Assembly: GCA_004963905.1 (NCBI GenBank)
Contig: SUGL01000011.1
Span: 1-64,000, forward strand
Source: Mesorhizobium sp.
Lineage (GTDB): Bacteria > Pseudomonadota > Alphaproteobacteria > Rhizobiales > Rhizobiaceae
Length of the DNA stretch: 64,000 bases
Reading direction: 5' to 3'
Position numbers and translations under genes: made by a program. Shown piece by piece: positions 55,881-64,000 of the stretch. A model generated the notes under the pieces. That model did no database searches. It had not been told where the DNA came from and saw nothing but the letters and a program-made list of their open reading frames with translations. Each line of letters starts with the position of its first letter. The first letter of the stretch is position 1.

Positions 55881-57068
55881 ATGTTGACCATCCGCAAACG
55901 CGACGCAAGCCGCACGCCTGCCGGTGAGGCCAATCACCAGCCGCGCATCGCCGTCAGCGAGGAGGGCGGCGTGCTCGGCTGCTCCTTTTCCGGCGTCTGG
56001 ACGACGCGGACCGTCGCATCGGTGGATGCCGAGATGCGCAAGATCGAGAAACGCAACGGCGCCAAGACGCTGACGCTCGACCTTTCCCAGATCGAGAAGA
56101 TGGACACCGCCGGCGCCTGGTTGATCGATCGGCTGGCCAGCGCCTTCGAGAAGAAAGGCGTGGACGTCCATGTGCAGGGCCAGAGCGAGATCGCCTCGAT
56201 CCTGCTCGGCGCCGTCGGCGACGCGGTGCGGCGCGAACTCGAATCGGGACCGGCCGGGCCGCCCAATATCATCCTGCGCGCGCTGGAGCTGGTCGGACGC
56301 CGTGTCTACGAGATGCGCGACGACTTCCTCGCCTCGATGAATATCCTTGGCGCCACCATCCGTGGCGCGCAGTTGAAGCTTGGCCGCGGCCATGCCGTCA
56401 ATCCGGCCGCCATCTTCAACCAGATCGACCGCATGGGCGTCGGCGCCATCCCCGTGGTGGTGCTGATGTCGGCCATCGTCGGCGCCATCGTCGCCCAGCA
56501 GGGCGCCTATCAGCTCAGCTATTTCGGCGCCGACATCTTCGTCGTCGACCTCGTCGGCGTGCTGATCCTGCGCGAGCTCGGCGTGCTGATGACGGCGATC
56601 ATGCTGGCCGGCCGCTCGGGCAGCGCCATCACCGCCGAGATCGGCTCGATGAAGATGCGCGAGGAGGTCGACGCGCTGAAGGTGATCGGGCTCAACCCGA
56701 TCGGCGTGCTGGTGTTTCCACGACTCGTCGCCCTGGTGATCGCGCTGCCATGTCTGACGATCATCGCCAATTTCGCCGCGCTTGGCGGCGGCATCATCGC
56801 GGCCTGGCTTTATTCCGACATTCCGCCGGCCGCGTTCATCGACCGGCTGCGTGTCGCCATCGACCTCAGCACCATCTTCGCCGGACTGATCAAGGCGCCG
56901 TTCATGGCCATGATCATCGGCACCATCGCTTCCGTGGAGGGCATGAAGGTCGGCGGCAGCGCCGAATCGCTCGGCCGCCATGTGACGGCCTCGGTGGTGA
57001 AGTCGATCTTCGTCGTCATCATCCTCGACGGGCTCTTCGCCATGTTCTACGCAGCGATCGAGTTCTGA
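55881..57068 (+). CDS. MlaE-type ABC permease with N-terminal STAS domain
   Basis: A 395-residue fusion: residues 20-115 form a STAS domain (LTLDLSQIEKMDTAGAWLIDRL), like MlaB, and residues 165-395 a MlaE permease (GAIPVVVLMSAIVGAIVAQQGAYQL, RSGSAITAEIGSMKMREEVDAL). Part of an inner-membrane lipid transporter with the next three genes. The fusion does away with a separate mlaB, which is absent here. Confidence 0.92.
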   Translation: MLTIRKRDASRTPAGEANHQPRIAVSEEGGVLGCSFSGVWTTRTVASVDAEMRKIEKRNGAKTLTLDLSQIEKMDTAGAWLIDRLASAFEKKGVDVHVQGQSEIASILLGAVGDAVRRELESGPAGPPNIILRALELVGRRVYEMRDDFLASMNILGATIRGAQLKLGRGHAVNPAAIFNQIDRMGVGAIPVVVLMSAIVGAIVAQQGAYQLSYFGADIFVVDLVGVLILRELGVLMTAIMLAGRSGSAITAEIGSMKMREEVDALKVIGLNPIGVLVFPRLVALVIALPCLTIIANFAALGGGIIAAWLYSDIPPAAFIDRLRVAIDLSTIFAGLIKAPFMAMIIGTIASVEGMKVGGSAESLGRHVTASVVKSIFVVIILDGLFAMFYAAIEF

Positions 57069-57069
57069 G

Positions 57070-57888
57070 ATGGCAATCGCGAACGGCAATGGAGCCCAGA
57101 CGACGCAGAACGCGGATGAAAGCGAGATCGTGCTTTCGGTCCGGGACGTCACCGTCGCCATCGAAGACAAGCTGATCCTCGACAAGCTTTCGCTCGACAT
57201 CAAGCGTGGCGAGATCCTGGGCTTCGTCGGCGCCTCGGGCGCCGGCAAGTCCGTCCTGCTGCGCACCATCCTCGGGCTGATGCCGAAGCAATCGGGAACC
57301 ATCAGGCTGTTCGGCGTCGACGTCGACAAGGCAAGCGAGGCCGAGCGCCTGCGCATCGACATGCGGCTCGGCGTCCTGTTCCAGCACGGCGCGCTGTTTT
57401 CTGCGCTGACGGTGCAGGAAAACGTGCAGGTGCCGATGCGCGAATATCTCGACCTGCCGAAGAAACTGATGGACGAGCTCGCGATGCTGAAAGTGGAGCT
57501 GGTCGGGCTGCCGCCGGACGCGGCGCAGAAATTCCCCTCCGAGCTGTCGGGCGGCATGATCAAACGTGCGGCGCTGGCCCGCGCGCTGGCGCTCGATCCG
57601 GACATCGTCTTTCTCGACGAGCCGACCTCGGGCCTCGATCCGATCAGCGCGGCCGAGTTCGACGAATTGGTCGTCAAACTGCGCGATACGATGGATTTGA
57701 CGGTCTACATGGTCACGCACGACCTCGACACGCTGTTCACCGCCTGCGACCACGTGGCGGTGCTCGGCAAGAAGAGGGTGCTGGTCGAGGGCACGATCGA
57801 CGACATGCTGAAGAGTGAAGAGCCGTGGGTAAAGTCCTATTTCCGCGGAAAACGCGCCCGGCAACTTGATCTTGCGGCGCGCGCTTAG
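57070..57888 (+). CDS. MlaF-type ABC ATP-binding protein
   Basis: A 272-residue ATPase with Walker A GASGAGKSV, signature LSGGMIKRA (typical of MlaF), Walker B IVFLDEPTSGLD and THDL. It starts one nt after the permease stop. Powers phospholipid movement between inner and outer membrane. Confidence 0.93.
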   Translation: MAIANGNGAQTTQNADESEIVLSVRDVTVAIEDKLILDKLSLDIKRGEILGFVGASGAGKSVLLRTILGLMPKQSGTIRLFGVDVDKASEAERLRIDMRLGVLFQHGALFSALTVQENVQVPMREYLDLPKKLMDELAMLKVELVGLPPDAAQKFPSELSGGMIKRAALARALALDPDIVFLDEPTSGLDPISAAEFDELVVKLRDTMDLTVYMVTHDLDTLFTACDHVAVLGKKRVLVEGTIDDMLKSEEPWVKSYFRGKRARQLDLAARA

Positions 57889-57902
57889 CCATAAGTGAGG
57901 CA

Positions 57903-59276
57903 ATGGAAACCAGAGCCAACTACGTCATTGTCGGCATCTTCACGCTGGCTGCGATCCTTGCGGCCTTCGCCTTCGTCTATTGGACCGCCGCGATCGGCGA
58001 ACGAGGCGAGACGACGATGCTGCGCGTGCGCATCCCCGGCTCGGCTTCGGGCCTTGGCCGCGGCAGCTTCGTCTTGTTCAACGGCGTCAAGGTGGGCGAC
58101 GTCAAACGGGTCTATATCGACGTCGACAACCCCACCGTCGCCATCGCCGACACCGAGATCGACCGCATGACGCCGATCACCAAGTCGACGCAGGCTGACA
58201 TTGGGTTGGCGGGCCTCACCGGCCAGGCGAATATCGAGCTCAGGGGTGCGGATCCCAAGGAAGCCAAGCTGCTCGACGAGGCGGAGAAAGAGGGCAGGAT
58301 CCCCGAGATCGTCGCCAATCCTTCGGCCGTGACCAACCTGCTGCAGACGGCGCAGAACATCTTCACTCGCGCCGACAAAGTGCTTTCCGAACTCGAGGGC
58401 TTCACCAAGGACGTTCGCGGTCCGCTGACGCAGACCGTCAAGAACGTCGAGACCTTCTCCGACGCGCTGGCCAAGAATTCGGACGGTATCGACAAGTTCC
58501 TGTCCGCCGTCAGCTCGCTTTCGGAGCAATTGCAGAATGTGTCGGGTCGACTCGACAGCACGCTGAAGGCCGCCGAGGGCCTGCTCAACTCGGTCGACAA
58601 GGACCGGATCAAGAGCATTGTCGCCAATGTCGATACGGTCACGGCGAACCTGAAGGAAACTTCGAAGCAGTTCGACACGACCATCGACAACGTCAACACC
58701 GCGGTCGGCTCGATCAACGACTTCGCCAAGCAGACGCAAGGCACGCTCGCCAAGGTGAATGGCGTGCTCGACGGCATCGATCCGAACGATGTCCGCACGG
58801 CGCTCGCCAACATCCAGAAAGCCAGTGACAGCGCCAACAAGGCGGCCGCCGACATCGCCAAGGTCACCGACAAGATCGCCAACCGCTCCGACGACATCAA
58901 CGATACGATCAAGAATGCCCGCCAGCTCGCGCAGCGCCTCAACGATGCCTCGGTGCGTGTCGACGGCATCCTCGCCAAGGTCGATCAGCTTCTCGGATCC
59001 GGCGAGGCCAACGGCGTGATGGCCGATGCCAGGTCGACGCTGAAATCCTTCAAGCAGGTTGCCGACACGCTGAACTCTCGCCTCGGCACCATCGTAGACA
59101 ATCTGTCGCGTTTCTCAGGCTCGGGGCTGCAGAATGTGGAAGCGCTGGTGCAGGACAGCCGCCGGTCCATCAACCGCATCGAGGAGGCGGTGACCGATCT
59201 CAGCCGCAATCCGCAGCGCATCCTGACAGGTGGCGAGGGAGAGGTTCGTCAGTTTGATGGCAGGGCGCGGCGTTGA
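57903..59276 (+). CDS. MlaD/MCE-domain protein with long helical tail
   Basis: A 457-residue protein with one N-terminal membrane helix (residues 7-28), an MCE domain (residues 38-115, containing GSFVLFNGVKVGDV) and a long helical C-terminal region of about 300 residues. It is much longer than E. coli MlaD (183 residues) and more like PqiB/YebT-type or plant TGD2-type proteins, whose helical tails can form a periplasmic tunnel. Confidence 0.9.
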   Translation: METRANYVIVGIFTLAAILAAFAFVYWTAAIGERGETTMLRVRIPGSASGLGRGSFVLFNGVKVGDVKRVYIDVDNPTVAIADTEIDRMTPITKSTQADIGLAGLTGQANIELRGADPKEAKLLDEAEKEGRIPEIVANPSAVTNLLQTAQNIFTRADKVLSELEGFTKDVRGPLTQTVKNVETFSDALAKNSDGIDKFLSAVSSLSEQLQNVSGRLDSTLKAAEGLLNSVDKDRIKSIVANVDTVTANLKETSKQFDTTIDNVNTAVGSINDFAKQTQGTLAKVNGVLDGIDPNDVRTALANIQKASDSANKAAADIAKVTDKIANRSDDINDTIKNARQLAQRLNDASVRVDGILAKVDQLLGSGEANGVMADARSTLKSFKQVADTLNSRLGTIVDNLSRFSGSGLQNVEALVQDSRRSINRIEEAVTDLSRNPQRILTGGEGEVRQFDGRARR

Positions 59277-59357
59277 CTTCGGCTGCCGCGAACGCCAAGA
59301 ACATGGATTGCAGCTATAAGTTGATCGTCAGATCCGGGGACATAACGGGGATCGCGT

Positions 59358-59957
59358 GTGAAATCGGGTAGAGGGTTGAAGTCGGTTGCCGCCGCCGCGC
59401 TCGTGTTGACGCTCGCCGGCTGCGCGGCACTGGGAGGCAAGCCGGCGCCGCTCGACACGTTCGAGCTTTCCGCTCCGTCTGTCGACATGCACGGCCATAG
59501 CCGCCGCCAGATCCTGATCGCCCAGCCCTCGGCGCTGAAGGCGCTGGACAGCCAGAACATCGTCATCAGACCTTCCGACCAGTCGATCCAGTTCCTCAAG
59601 GGCGCGCAATGGGCGGACCGCCTGCCGCTGATCGTGCAGGCAAGGCTCGCCGAAACCTTCCAGCGCTCCGGCAGCTTTGCCGGCGTCGGCAAGCCGGGCG
59701 AGGGGCTGGCGATCGACTATCAGATCATCGTCGAAGTCCGCTCCTTCGAAGTCCGCGTCAATGGCGGCGAGCATGCCGACGTCGACCTCTTCGTGCGCAT
59801 CCTCAACGACCGCAACGGCGAGGTGCGCGCCTCGAAGAGTTTTACCGCGACCGCGCCGGTCTCCGGCAGCGGCAACGCTGCCTATGTCGACGCGCTGGAC
59901 AACGCCTTCGGCCAGGCGGCAAAGGACATCGTGCGCTGGACGGATTCGGTGATCTGA
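59358..59957 (+). CDS. ABC-type transport auxiliary lipoprotein (PqiC-like)
   Basis: A 199-residue lipoprotein (lipobox LAGC, Cys near residue 22) of the ABC_trans_aux family (PF03886), with QRSGSFAGVG and a C-terminal conserved helix. Start GTG at 59358. It ends the MlaE-F-D-like operon and is probably the outer-membrane partner. No mlaC or mlaA is present here. Confidence 0.85.
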   Translation: MKSGRGLKSVAAAALVLTLAGCAALGGKPAPLDTFELSAPSVDMHGHSRRQILIAQPSALKALDSQNIVIRPSDQSIQFLKGAQWADRLPLIVQARLAETFQRSGSFAGVGKPGEGLAIDYQIIVEVRSFEVRVNGGEHADVDLFVRILNDRNGEVRASKSFTATAPVSGSGNAAYVDALDNAFGQAAKDIVRWTDSVI

Positions 59958-60002
59958 GCGCCGGATTACACTGAGCAATCGACTTTACGAAACCGGATAT
60001 GA

Positions 60003-60029
60003 AAAAGGCGGGCCAGCGGCCCGCCTTTT
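60003..60029. terminator. bidirectional rho-independent terminator
   Basis: AAAAGGCGGGCC / GGCCCGCCTTTT with an AGC loop: the stem is flanked by A-run and T-run, so it serves both the lipid-transport operon (plus) and the polar-growth gene (minus), whose stop is 20 bp away. Confidence 0.95.
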
Positions 60030-60049
60030 GTATTCTCGACCTGTCCCCG

Positions 60050-63000
60050 TCAGTGCAGGCGGCCGCTGGCGTGGGCCAGCATGGTGTAGACCTTGCCGGT
60101 GTCCGACGTCAGGTAGGTCTGCGCCATGATGTTGTCGCGGTCGTTGCGCGACACGTCCTTGAGCAGTTTTTCGAAATCGTCGCAGTAGCGGTCGACGGCG
60201 GCGCGGAACTCGGCCTCGGCCTGGTACTTGCGACGGATCTCGTCGAAGGTCTGCTGGCCCTTGAGAGTGTAGAGGCGGCGCGTGAACACGTCGCGCTCGC
60301 CGCGACGATAGCGGTTCCACAACTCGATCGAGGCGTCATGGTCGATAGCCCGCGCGATGTCGACGGACAGCGAGTTGAGCGATTCCATGACATGCAGCGG
60401 CGAGCGCTGGGCAGGCGCCGCGCGCGGCGCTTCCGCCGGGGCGGCCGGCTTCAGGTCTTCCTCGCGCGACGCGTTGGTCAAGAGATCGCGCACCCAGCCG
60501 CCTTGCGGCGTGCGTCCGTTCGGATCGCGCCGCGGCGCCTCGGCGGGGCGTTCGAGATCGAGCGTGCCGCGCAGCGTCGTCTCCGCGAGCGGTGCCTGCG
60601 TCGTCCGGCGCTCCGGCTGCGGTGGCGCCGGCGGACGGCGCAGCGGCTGCTCGGCGGGCCGGGCAGGAGCCTGCGGCGCGGGGCGCAAGCCACGCGGCTC
60701 GCCGGTCTCGCTGCTGCCGCTGCGGCCGGATTTCGCAACGATATCCGACAGTTCCTTGAGCGCGTTGATCTGCTCGGAGACCGCGCGGCGGATGGCGGAC
60801 GTCGATTCCTTGGCCTCTTCCGGCATCTCGATGACGCCCTTCTTGAGCTCGGCGCGGGTAAGGTCCAGCTCGCTCTTGATCGAGCTGGCGGTGCGCCGCA
60901 TCTCCTCGGTAGCGTCGGCGAAGCGCCGCGTCGCGGAATCGACGACCTCGGCGATGGCCGTGCGGATCTTCTCCGCCGATTCCATCGTGCGGCCCTCGGC
61001 GGTTTGCATCGTCTGGCCGACGAGGTTCTCGAAGGAGCGCATGACCTTCTCGAGGTCTTCCGACTTCTTGACCAGGCCGACGGCGAGGTCCTCGAGCGAA
61101 GATTGCCGCTCCAGCGTGTGCTCCAGATTGCTCTGCGCGGAACTGAGCAGATTGGAGGCGCTCGACAGCAGACGGCTGTGCTCGTCGAACTTGGTTGCGA
61201 TCGATGCGACCTCGCGCAAGGTCGCCGACGACAGGTCGGTCAGCCGCGTGGTGTTGGAGTCGACGAGACGCGCCGAGCTGGCAAAGGTCCGGGCTGCCTT
61301 TTCCGTGGTCGAGGCGAAGCTCTGTGTGCTGCCGTTCAGCCGTTCCTCGATCTGGCCGAGGTTGACGGCAGCCTGGTCGATCAGCTGGCTGAGCTGAGCG
61401 CTGGAGGTGCCCATGCGGCCGATGAGGTCGGCAACGCTGTCGGCCAGCGTCGAGCGCGCGCCCTCGACGGCCGAAAGCGTTTCGGCCGTGCGGCTGGCAA
61501 GCGCGTTGACGAGGACGGCGTTCTCGCTGCGCAGCTTCTCGGTCGCCCGTTCCGTGACCTCTTCCACGCTCTTCTGCAGCTCGGACCCGCCCTGAGCGAA
61601 GCGCTCGACCAGGGGACGCGCCGTCTCGTCGAGGATTTTCGACATCTCGGCGGAGCGCGCCGCAAGCATGGTGTTGAGCTCGCGGGTGTTGGCGCCGATG
61701 GTCTTGGCCGCCTCGTTGGTGCTCTGGCCGATGTGCTGGCCGACCGCAGCGAAGGTTTCGGCTATGACGTTGGCGCGCGAGATCAGCTGGGCTTCGGCGC
61801 TGGATACCTGCTCGCTGAACTTCTGGCCCATCGTTTCGGCGCTGTTCGAGAGGCGGTTCTCGACGCTTGCCACCTGCTCCTCGACGCGGGCGGCGGCGGC
61901 GGCTGCGCTCGACGCCAGCCTTTCGTCCGCGCCGGCAAGCGCCTGCTCGATCTCGCGGGCGTGGACGGCGAGCTCCTGACCGGTCTGGCGGGCGCGATCG
62001 GCGACGCGCTGCTCGGTGGCCGCGAATGCGCCGACAATGGTGTCGGCATGTTCGCCGATGGTCGATGTGCTGCTGGCGATGCGCGACACCAGGCGGCTGT
62101 CGGCGTCGTCGAAGATACGGGCGATTTCGGACGCTCGCGACGACAGCGCTTCCGACCCCTCGGCGATACGCGAGATCAGATGCTGATCGGCGGCATCGAA
62201 GATGCGGCCGAGATCCGAGGCGCGCGCGGCCAGCGCTTCGGCCGATTCGGAGATGCGCATGCCCATCCGCTCGTCAGCGCCCTCGAAGTTGCGCAGGATA
62301 TCGCCGGCGCGTGCGGCCAGCGACTGCGCCGTTTCGACCGCACGGGCGACCAGCTTCTGGTCGGCGGCATCGAAGGTGCCGGCGATCTCGCTGGCGCGTG
62401 CGGCCAGCTTGTCGGCGGTTTCCTCGGCGCGGGCCATGAGCGAATTGGATGCATCGTCGGCGCGGGCCATCAGCATGCTGGACGTGTCTTGCGCGCGCTC
62501 ATGCAGGCGGCGATCCGCGGCCTCGAAAGCGTTGGCGATGTCCTCGGCCCTGGCAAGCAGGGCGGCCGAAGTCTGCTCGGCGCGCTCGGCGATCTTGCGA
62601 TCGGCGTCGCTGAAGGCGGCGCCGGCCTGTTCGTGCAGGGCGCTGGTGACTTCCATCACCTTGTCGCGCAGCGCGCCGGCAACGAAGACGGCGGTCTTTT
62701 CAAGCACGCCGCGGACATTGTCGACGCCGCTCGACAGCGCACGTTCCATGGTGGCCGAGCGTTCCTCGATAATGCCGGTCTGTCGGCTGAAGGCCTGCTC
62801 GATCTTCTCGACATCGGCGGCGATCGCCGCGGAGATGTCGCCGCTTTTGGCCGCGATCTGGTCGATGTGCCCGGACACCGAGCGGTCGACGTCCTTGCGC
62901 GCCTCGGCGAGCTTGGCGAGATCGTCCTCCAGGGCGCGGGCCAGCATGTCACGGCCCTCCGACAGCTTGCCGACATGGCCGGCAATGACGCCGTCGATCT

Positions 63001-64000
63001 CGGAGCGACTTTCGGCCAGCTTCTGCAGGTCGGCTTCGAGCGCACGCTTGAGGATATCACGACCCTCTGCGAGCTTCTCCACCTGGCCGGAAACCAGGCC
63101 GTCGATACCAGCGCGGCTTTCTGCGAGCTTGGCAAGGTCGGCCTCGAGGGCGCGTGTGAGGATGTCGCGCCCTTCGGCGAGCTTCTCGACCTGGCCGGCA
63201 ACGAGGCCGTCGATCGAGGCGCGGCTTTCGGCGAGCTTGGCGAGATCCGCCTCCAGGGCGCGCTTGAGGATGTCGCGACCCTCGGCGAGCTTCTCGACCT
63301 GGCCGGCGACGAGCCCGTCGATGCTGGAGCGGCTTTCGGCCAGCTTGGCGAGATCGTCCTCCAGGGCCTTGGACAGCGCAGCGCGGTCCTGCGACAGCCT
63401 GTCGGTGTGGGTCTGCATGAGACCGCTGGCATTGACCATGTCGGAATCGAGAGCGCGCGACAGCTCGGCACGATGGTCGCTGATCTTCTGCGAATGATCG
63501 ACGATGGCGCCTTGGATGGTATTGAGGTCGGCTTCCAGGGCCCGCTTGAGGATGTCGCGGCCTTCGGCGAGCTTCTCGACCTGGCCGGCGACCAGGCCGT
63601 CGATGCTGGAGCGGCTTTCGGCGAGCTTGGCGAGATCGTCCTCGAGAGCCTTCGACAATGCCGAGCGATCCTGGACGAGCCTGTTTTGATGGTCGGCGAT
63701 CGCACCGCTGACCGTATGCAGATCGGTTTCCAAAGCCTTGGACAGCTGGGCGCGTTCCTCCTGCACCCGCTCGGAATGCCCCGCGATGGCACCTCTGATG
63801 GTGTTTATGTCTGCTTCCAGGGCGCGCTTGAGGATATCGCGGCCTTCGGCGAGCTTCTCGACCTGGCCGGCGACCAGTCCGTCGATCGAGGCGCGGCTTT
63901 CGGCGAGCTTGGCGAGGTCGGATTCCAGCGTCTGCGACAGCAGGCTGCGGTCCTCGACGAGCTTGCTCGCATGACTGTTGATCAGGTCCCGGATTCCGCT
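60050..64000 (-). CDS. growth pole ring protein GPR/RgsE-like, C-terminal part (5' end beyond window)
   Basis: The frame stays open to the window end, giving at least 1316 residues. From N to C: 36-residue repeats (LAKLAESR..IDGLVAGQVEKLAEGRDILKRALEAD), then about 33-residue helical repeats of apolipoprotein type (LAARASEIAGTFDAADQ and variants), further coiled coil, a Pro/Arg-rich linker, and a compact conserved C-terminal domain of about 115 residues (SLSVDIARAIDHDASIELW to the end). This layout matches the giant GPR of Agrobacterium and RgsE of Sinorhizobium, which form a ring at the growing pole and are needed for rod shape. Assignment rests on architecture and remembered descriptions. 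Confidence 0.85.
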   Translation of the reverse strand, partial: SGIRDLINSHASKLVEDRSLLSQTLESDLAKLAESRASIDGLVAGQVEKLAEGRDILKRALEADINTIRGAIAGHSERVQEERAQLSKALETDLHTVSGAIADHQNRLVQDRSALSKALEDDLAKLAESRSSIDGLVAGQVEKLAEGRDILKRALEADLNTIQGAIVDHSQKISDHRAELSRALDSDMVNASGLMQTHTDRLSQDRAALSKALEDDLAKLAESRSSIDGLVAGQVEKLAEGRDILKRALEADLAKLAESRASIDGLVAGQVEKLAEGRDILTRALEADLAKLAESRAGIDGLVSGQVEKLAEGRDILKRALEADLQKLAESRSEIDGVIAGHVGKLSEGRDMLARALEDDLAKLAEARKDVDRSVSGHIDQIAAKSGDISAAIAADVEKIEQAFSRQTGIIEERSATMERALSSGVDNVRGVLEKTAVFVAGALRDKVMEVTSALHEQAGAAFSDADRKIAERAEQTSAALLARAEDIANAFEAADRRLHERAQDTSSMLMARADDASNSLMARAEETADKLAARASEIAGTFDAADQKLVARAVETAQSLAARAGDILRNFEGADERMGMRISESAEALAARASDLGRIFDAADQHLISRIAEGSEALSSRASEIARIFDDADSRLVSRIASSTSTIGEHADTIVGAFAATEQRVADRARQTGQELAVHAREIEQALAGADERLASSAAAAAARVEEQVASVENRLSNSAETMGQKFSEQVSSAEAQLISRANVIAETFAAVGQHIGQSTNEAAKTIGANTRELNTMLAARSAEMSKILDETARPLVERFAQGGSELQKSVEEVTERATEKLRSENAVLVNALASRTAETLSAVEGARSTLADSVADLIGRMGTSSAQLSQLIDQAAVNLGQIEERLNGSTQSFASTTEKAARTFASSARLVDSNTTRLTDLSSATLREVASIATKFDEHSRLLSSASNLLSSAQSNLEHTLERQSSLEDLAVGLVKKSEDLEKVMRSFENLVGQTMQTAEGRTMESAEKIRTAIAEVVDSATRRFADATEEMRRTASSIKSELDLTRAELKKGVIEMPEEAKESTSAIRRAVSEQINALKELSDIVAKSGRSGSSETGEPRGLRPAPQAPARPAEQPLRRPPAPPQPERRTTQAPLAETTLRGTLDLERPAEAPRRDPNGRTPQGGWVRDLLTNASREEDLKPAAPAEAPRAAPAQRSPLHVMESLNSLSVDIARAIDHDASIELWNRYRRGERDVFTRRLYTLKGQQTFDEIRRKYQAEAEFRAAVDRYCDDFEKLLKDVSRNDRDNIMAQTYLTSDTGKVYTMLAHASGRLH
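62880..63930 (-). repeat. 108-bp coding repeats within the GPR/RgsE-like gene
   Basis: A 36-codon unit recurs at an exact 108-bp period in the row between about 62900 and 63330 (anchor GAGGAT near 63041, 63149 and 63257). Two further copies (near 63542 and 63818) are separated by different helical segments, giving a longer superrepeat of about 276-285 bp. High DNA identity between units suggests recent duplication or gene conversion. Confidence 0.85.

Noticed and set aside
62880..64000. Regular DNA repeats that could suggest a CRISPR array
   Set aside because: The units are 108 bp, in frame, without unique spacers, and encode helical protein repeats.

Overview
The window looks like chromosomal DNA of a Mesorhizobium-like alphaproteobacterium (order Hyphomicrobiales). 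Pointers are the high GC content, a full-length B12-dependent ribonucleotide reductase, a giant polar-growth ring protein (GPR/RgsE type), NADP malic enzyme MaeB, the argB and phhA types, many periplasmic ABC transporters, and dispersed palindromic repeats of a style I associate with Mesorhizobium. The species call is inference; no database was consulted.

Layout. 1-2.9 kb: an ECF sigma factor / RskA-type anti-sigma pair followed by a secreted fasciclin protein and a Tat-exported MsrB. 3-12.4 kb: amidase, argB, a B12/radical-SAM protein, a methyltransferase, a membrane GGDEF-EAL protein, and a divergent Lrp regulator/phhA pair. 12.4-15.7 kb: an IS110-family element inserted in a dispersed palindromic repeat, then matB and a second, uninterrupted copy of the repeat. 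15.7-26.1 kb: a divergent amino-sugar regulon (nagA, nagB-II, GntR regulator, GlcNAc kinase / murQ, sugar ABC transporter, Gfo/Idh/MocA oxidoreductase) with a pair of shared operators. 26.1-33.7 kb: small housekeeping and envelope genes, two copies of another palindromic repeat, a 37-residue membrane protein behind an FNR/FixK-type box, and a hicA-hicB pair. 33.9-37.6 kb: nrdJ. 38.4-46.0 kb: a dipeptide-type ABC operon with an embedded amidohydrolase and a terminal IclR regulator. 46.1-60 kb: gltX, DUF2865, MAPEG, maeB, SDR, LpxH-like, MFS, dgcA, and an Mla-like lipid transport operon. 60 kb to the end: the C-terminal part of the polar-growth ring protein, cut by the window edge.

The strongest unusual signal is the IS110 element. 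Its about 173-nt left non-coding end folds into two guide loops. The first holds GGATCC and GGCATGG, which fit the two sides of the repeat it sits in. The second holds ACAGTTGC and CACAGG, which fit the element's own right and left ends. It can therefore be read as a bridge RNA, with a CC core, the insertion site and an unoccupied matching site (15542-15552) all visible in the same window.

Other notable points: a 47-bp duplication that moved the start codon of the amino-sugar regulator and left a 16-codon upstream ORF; a hicA whose conserved N-terminus has no ATG and runs into the end of nrdJ; an SDR protein without its catalytic Tyr/Lys; and an ECF sigma-fasciclin arrangement recalling mycobacterial SigK/RskA.
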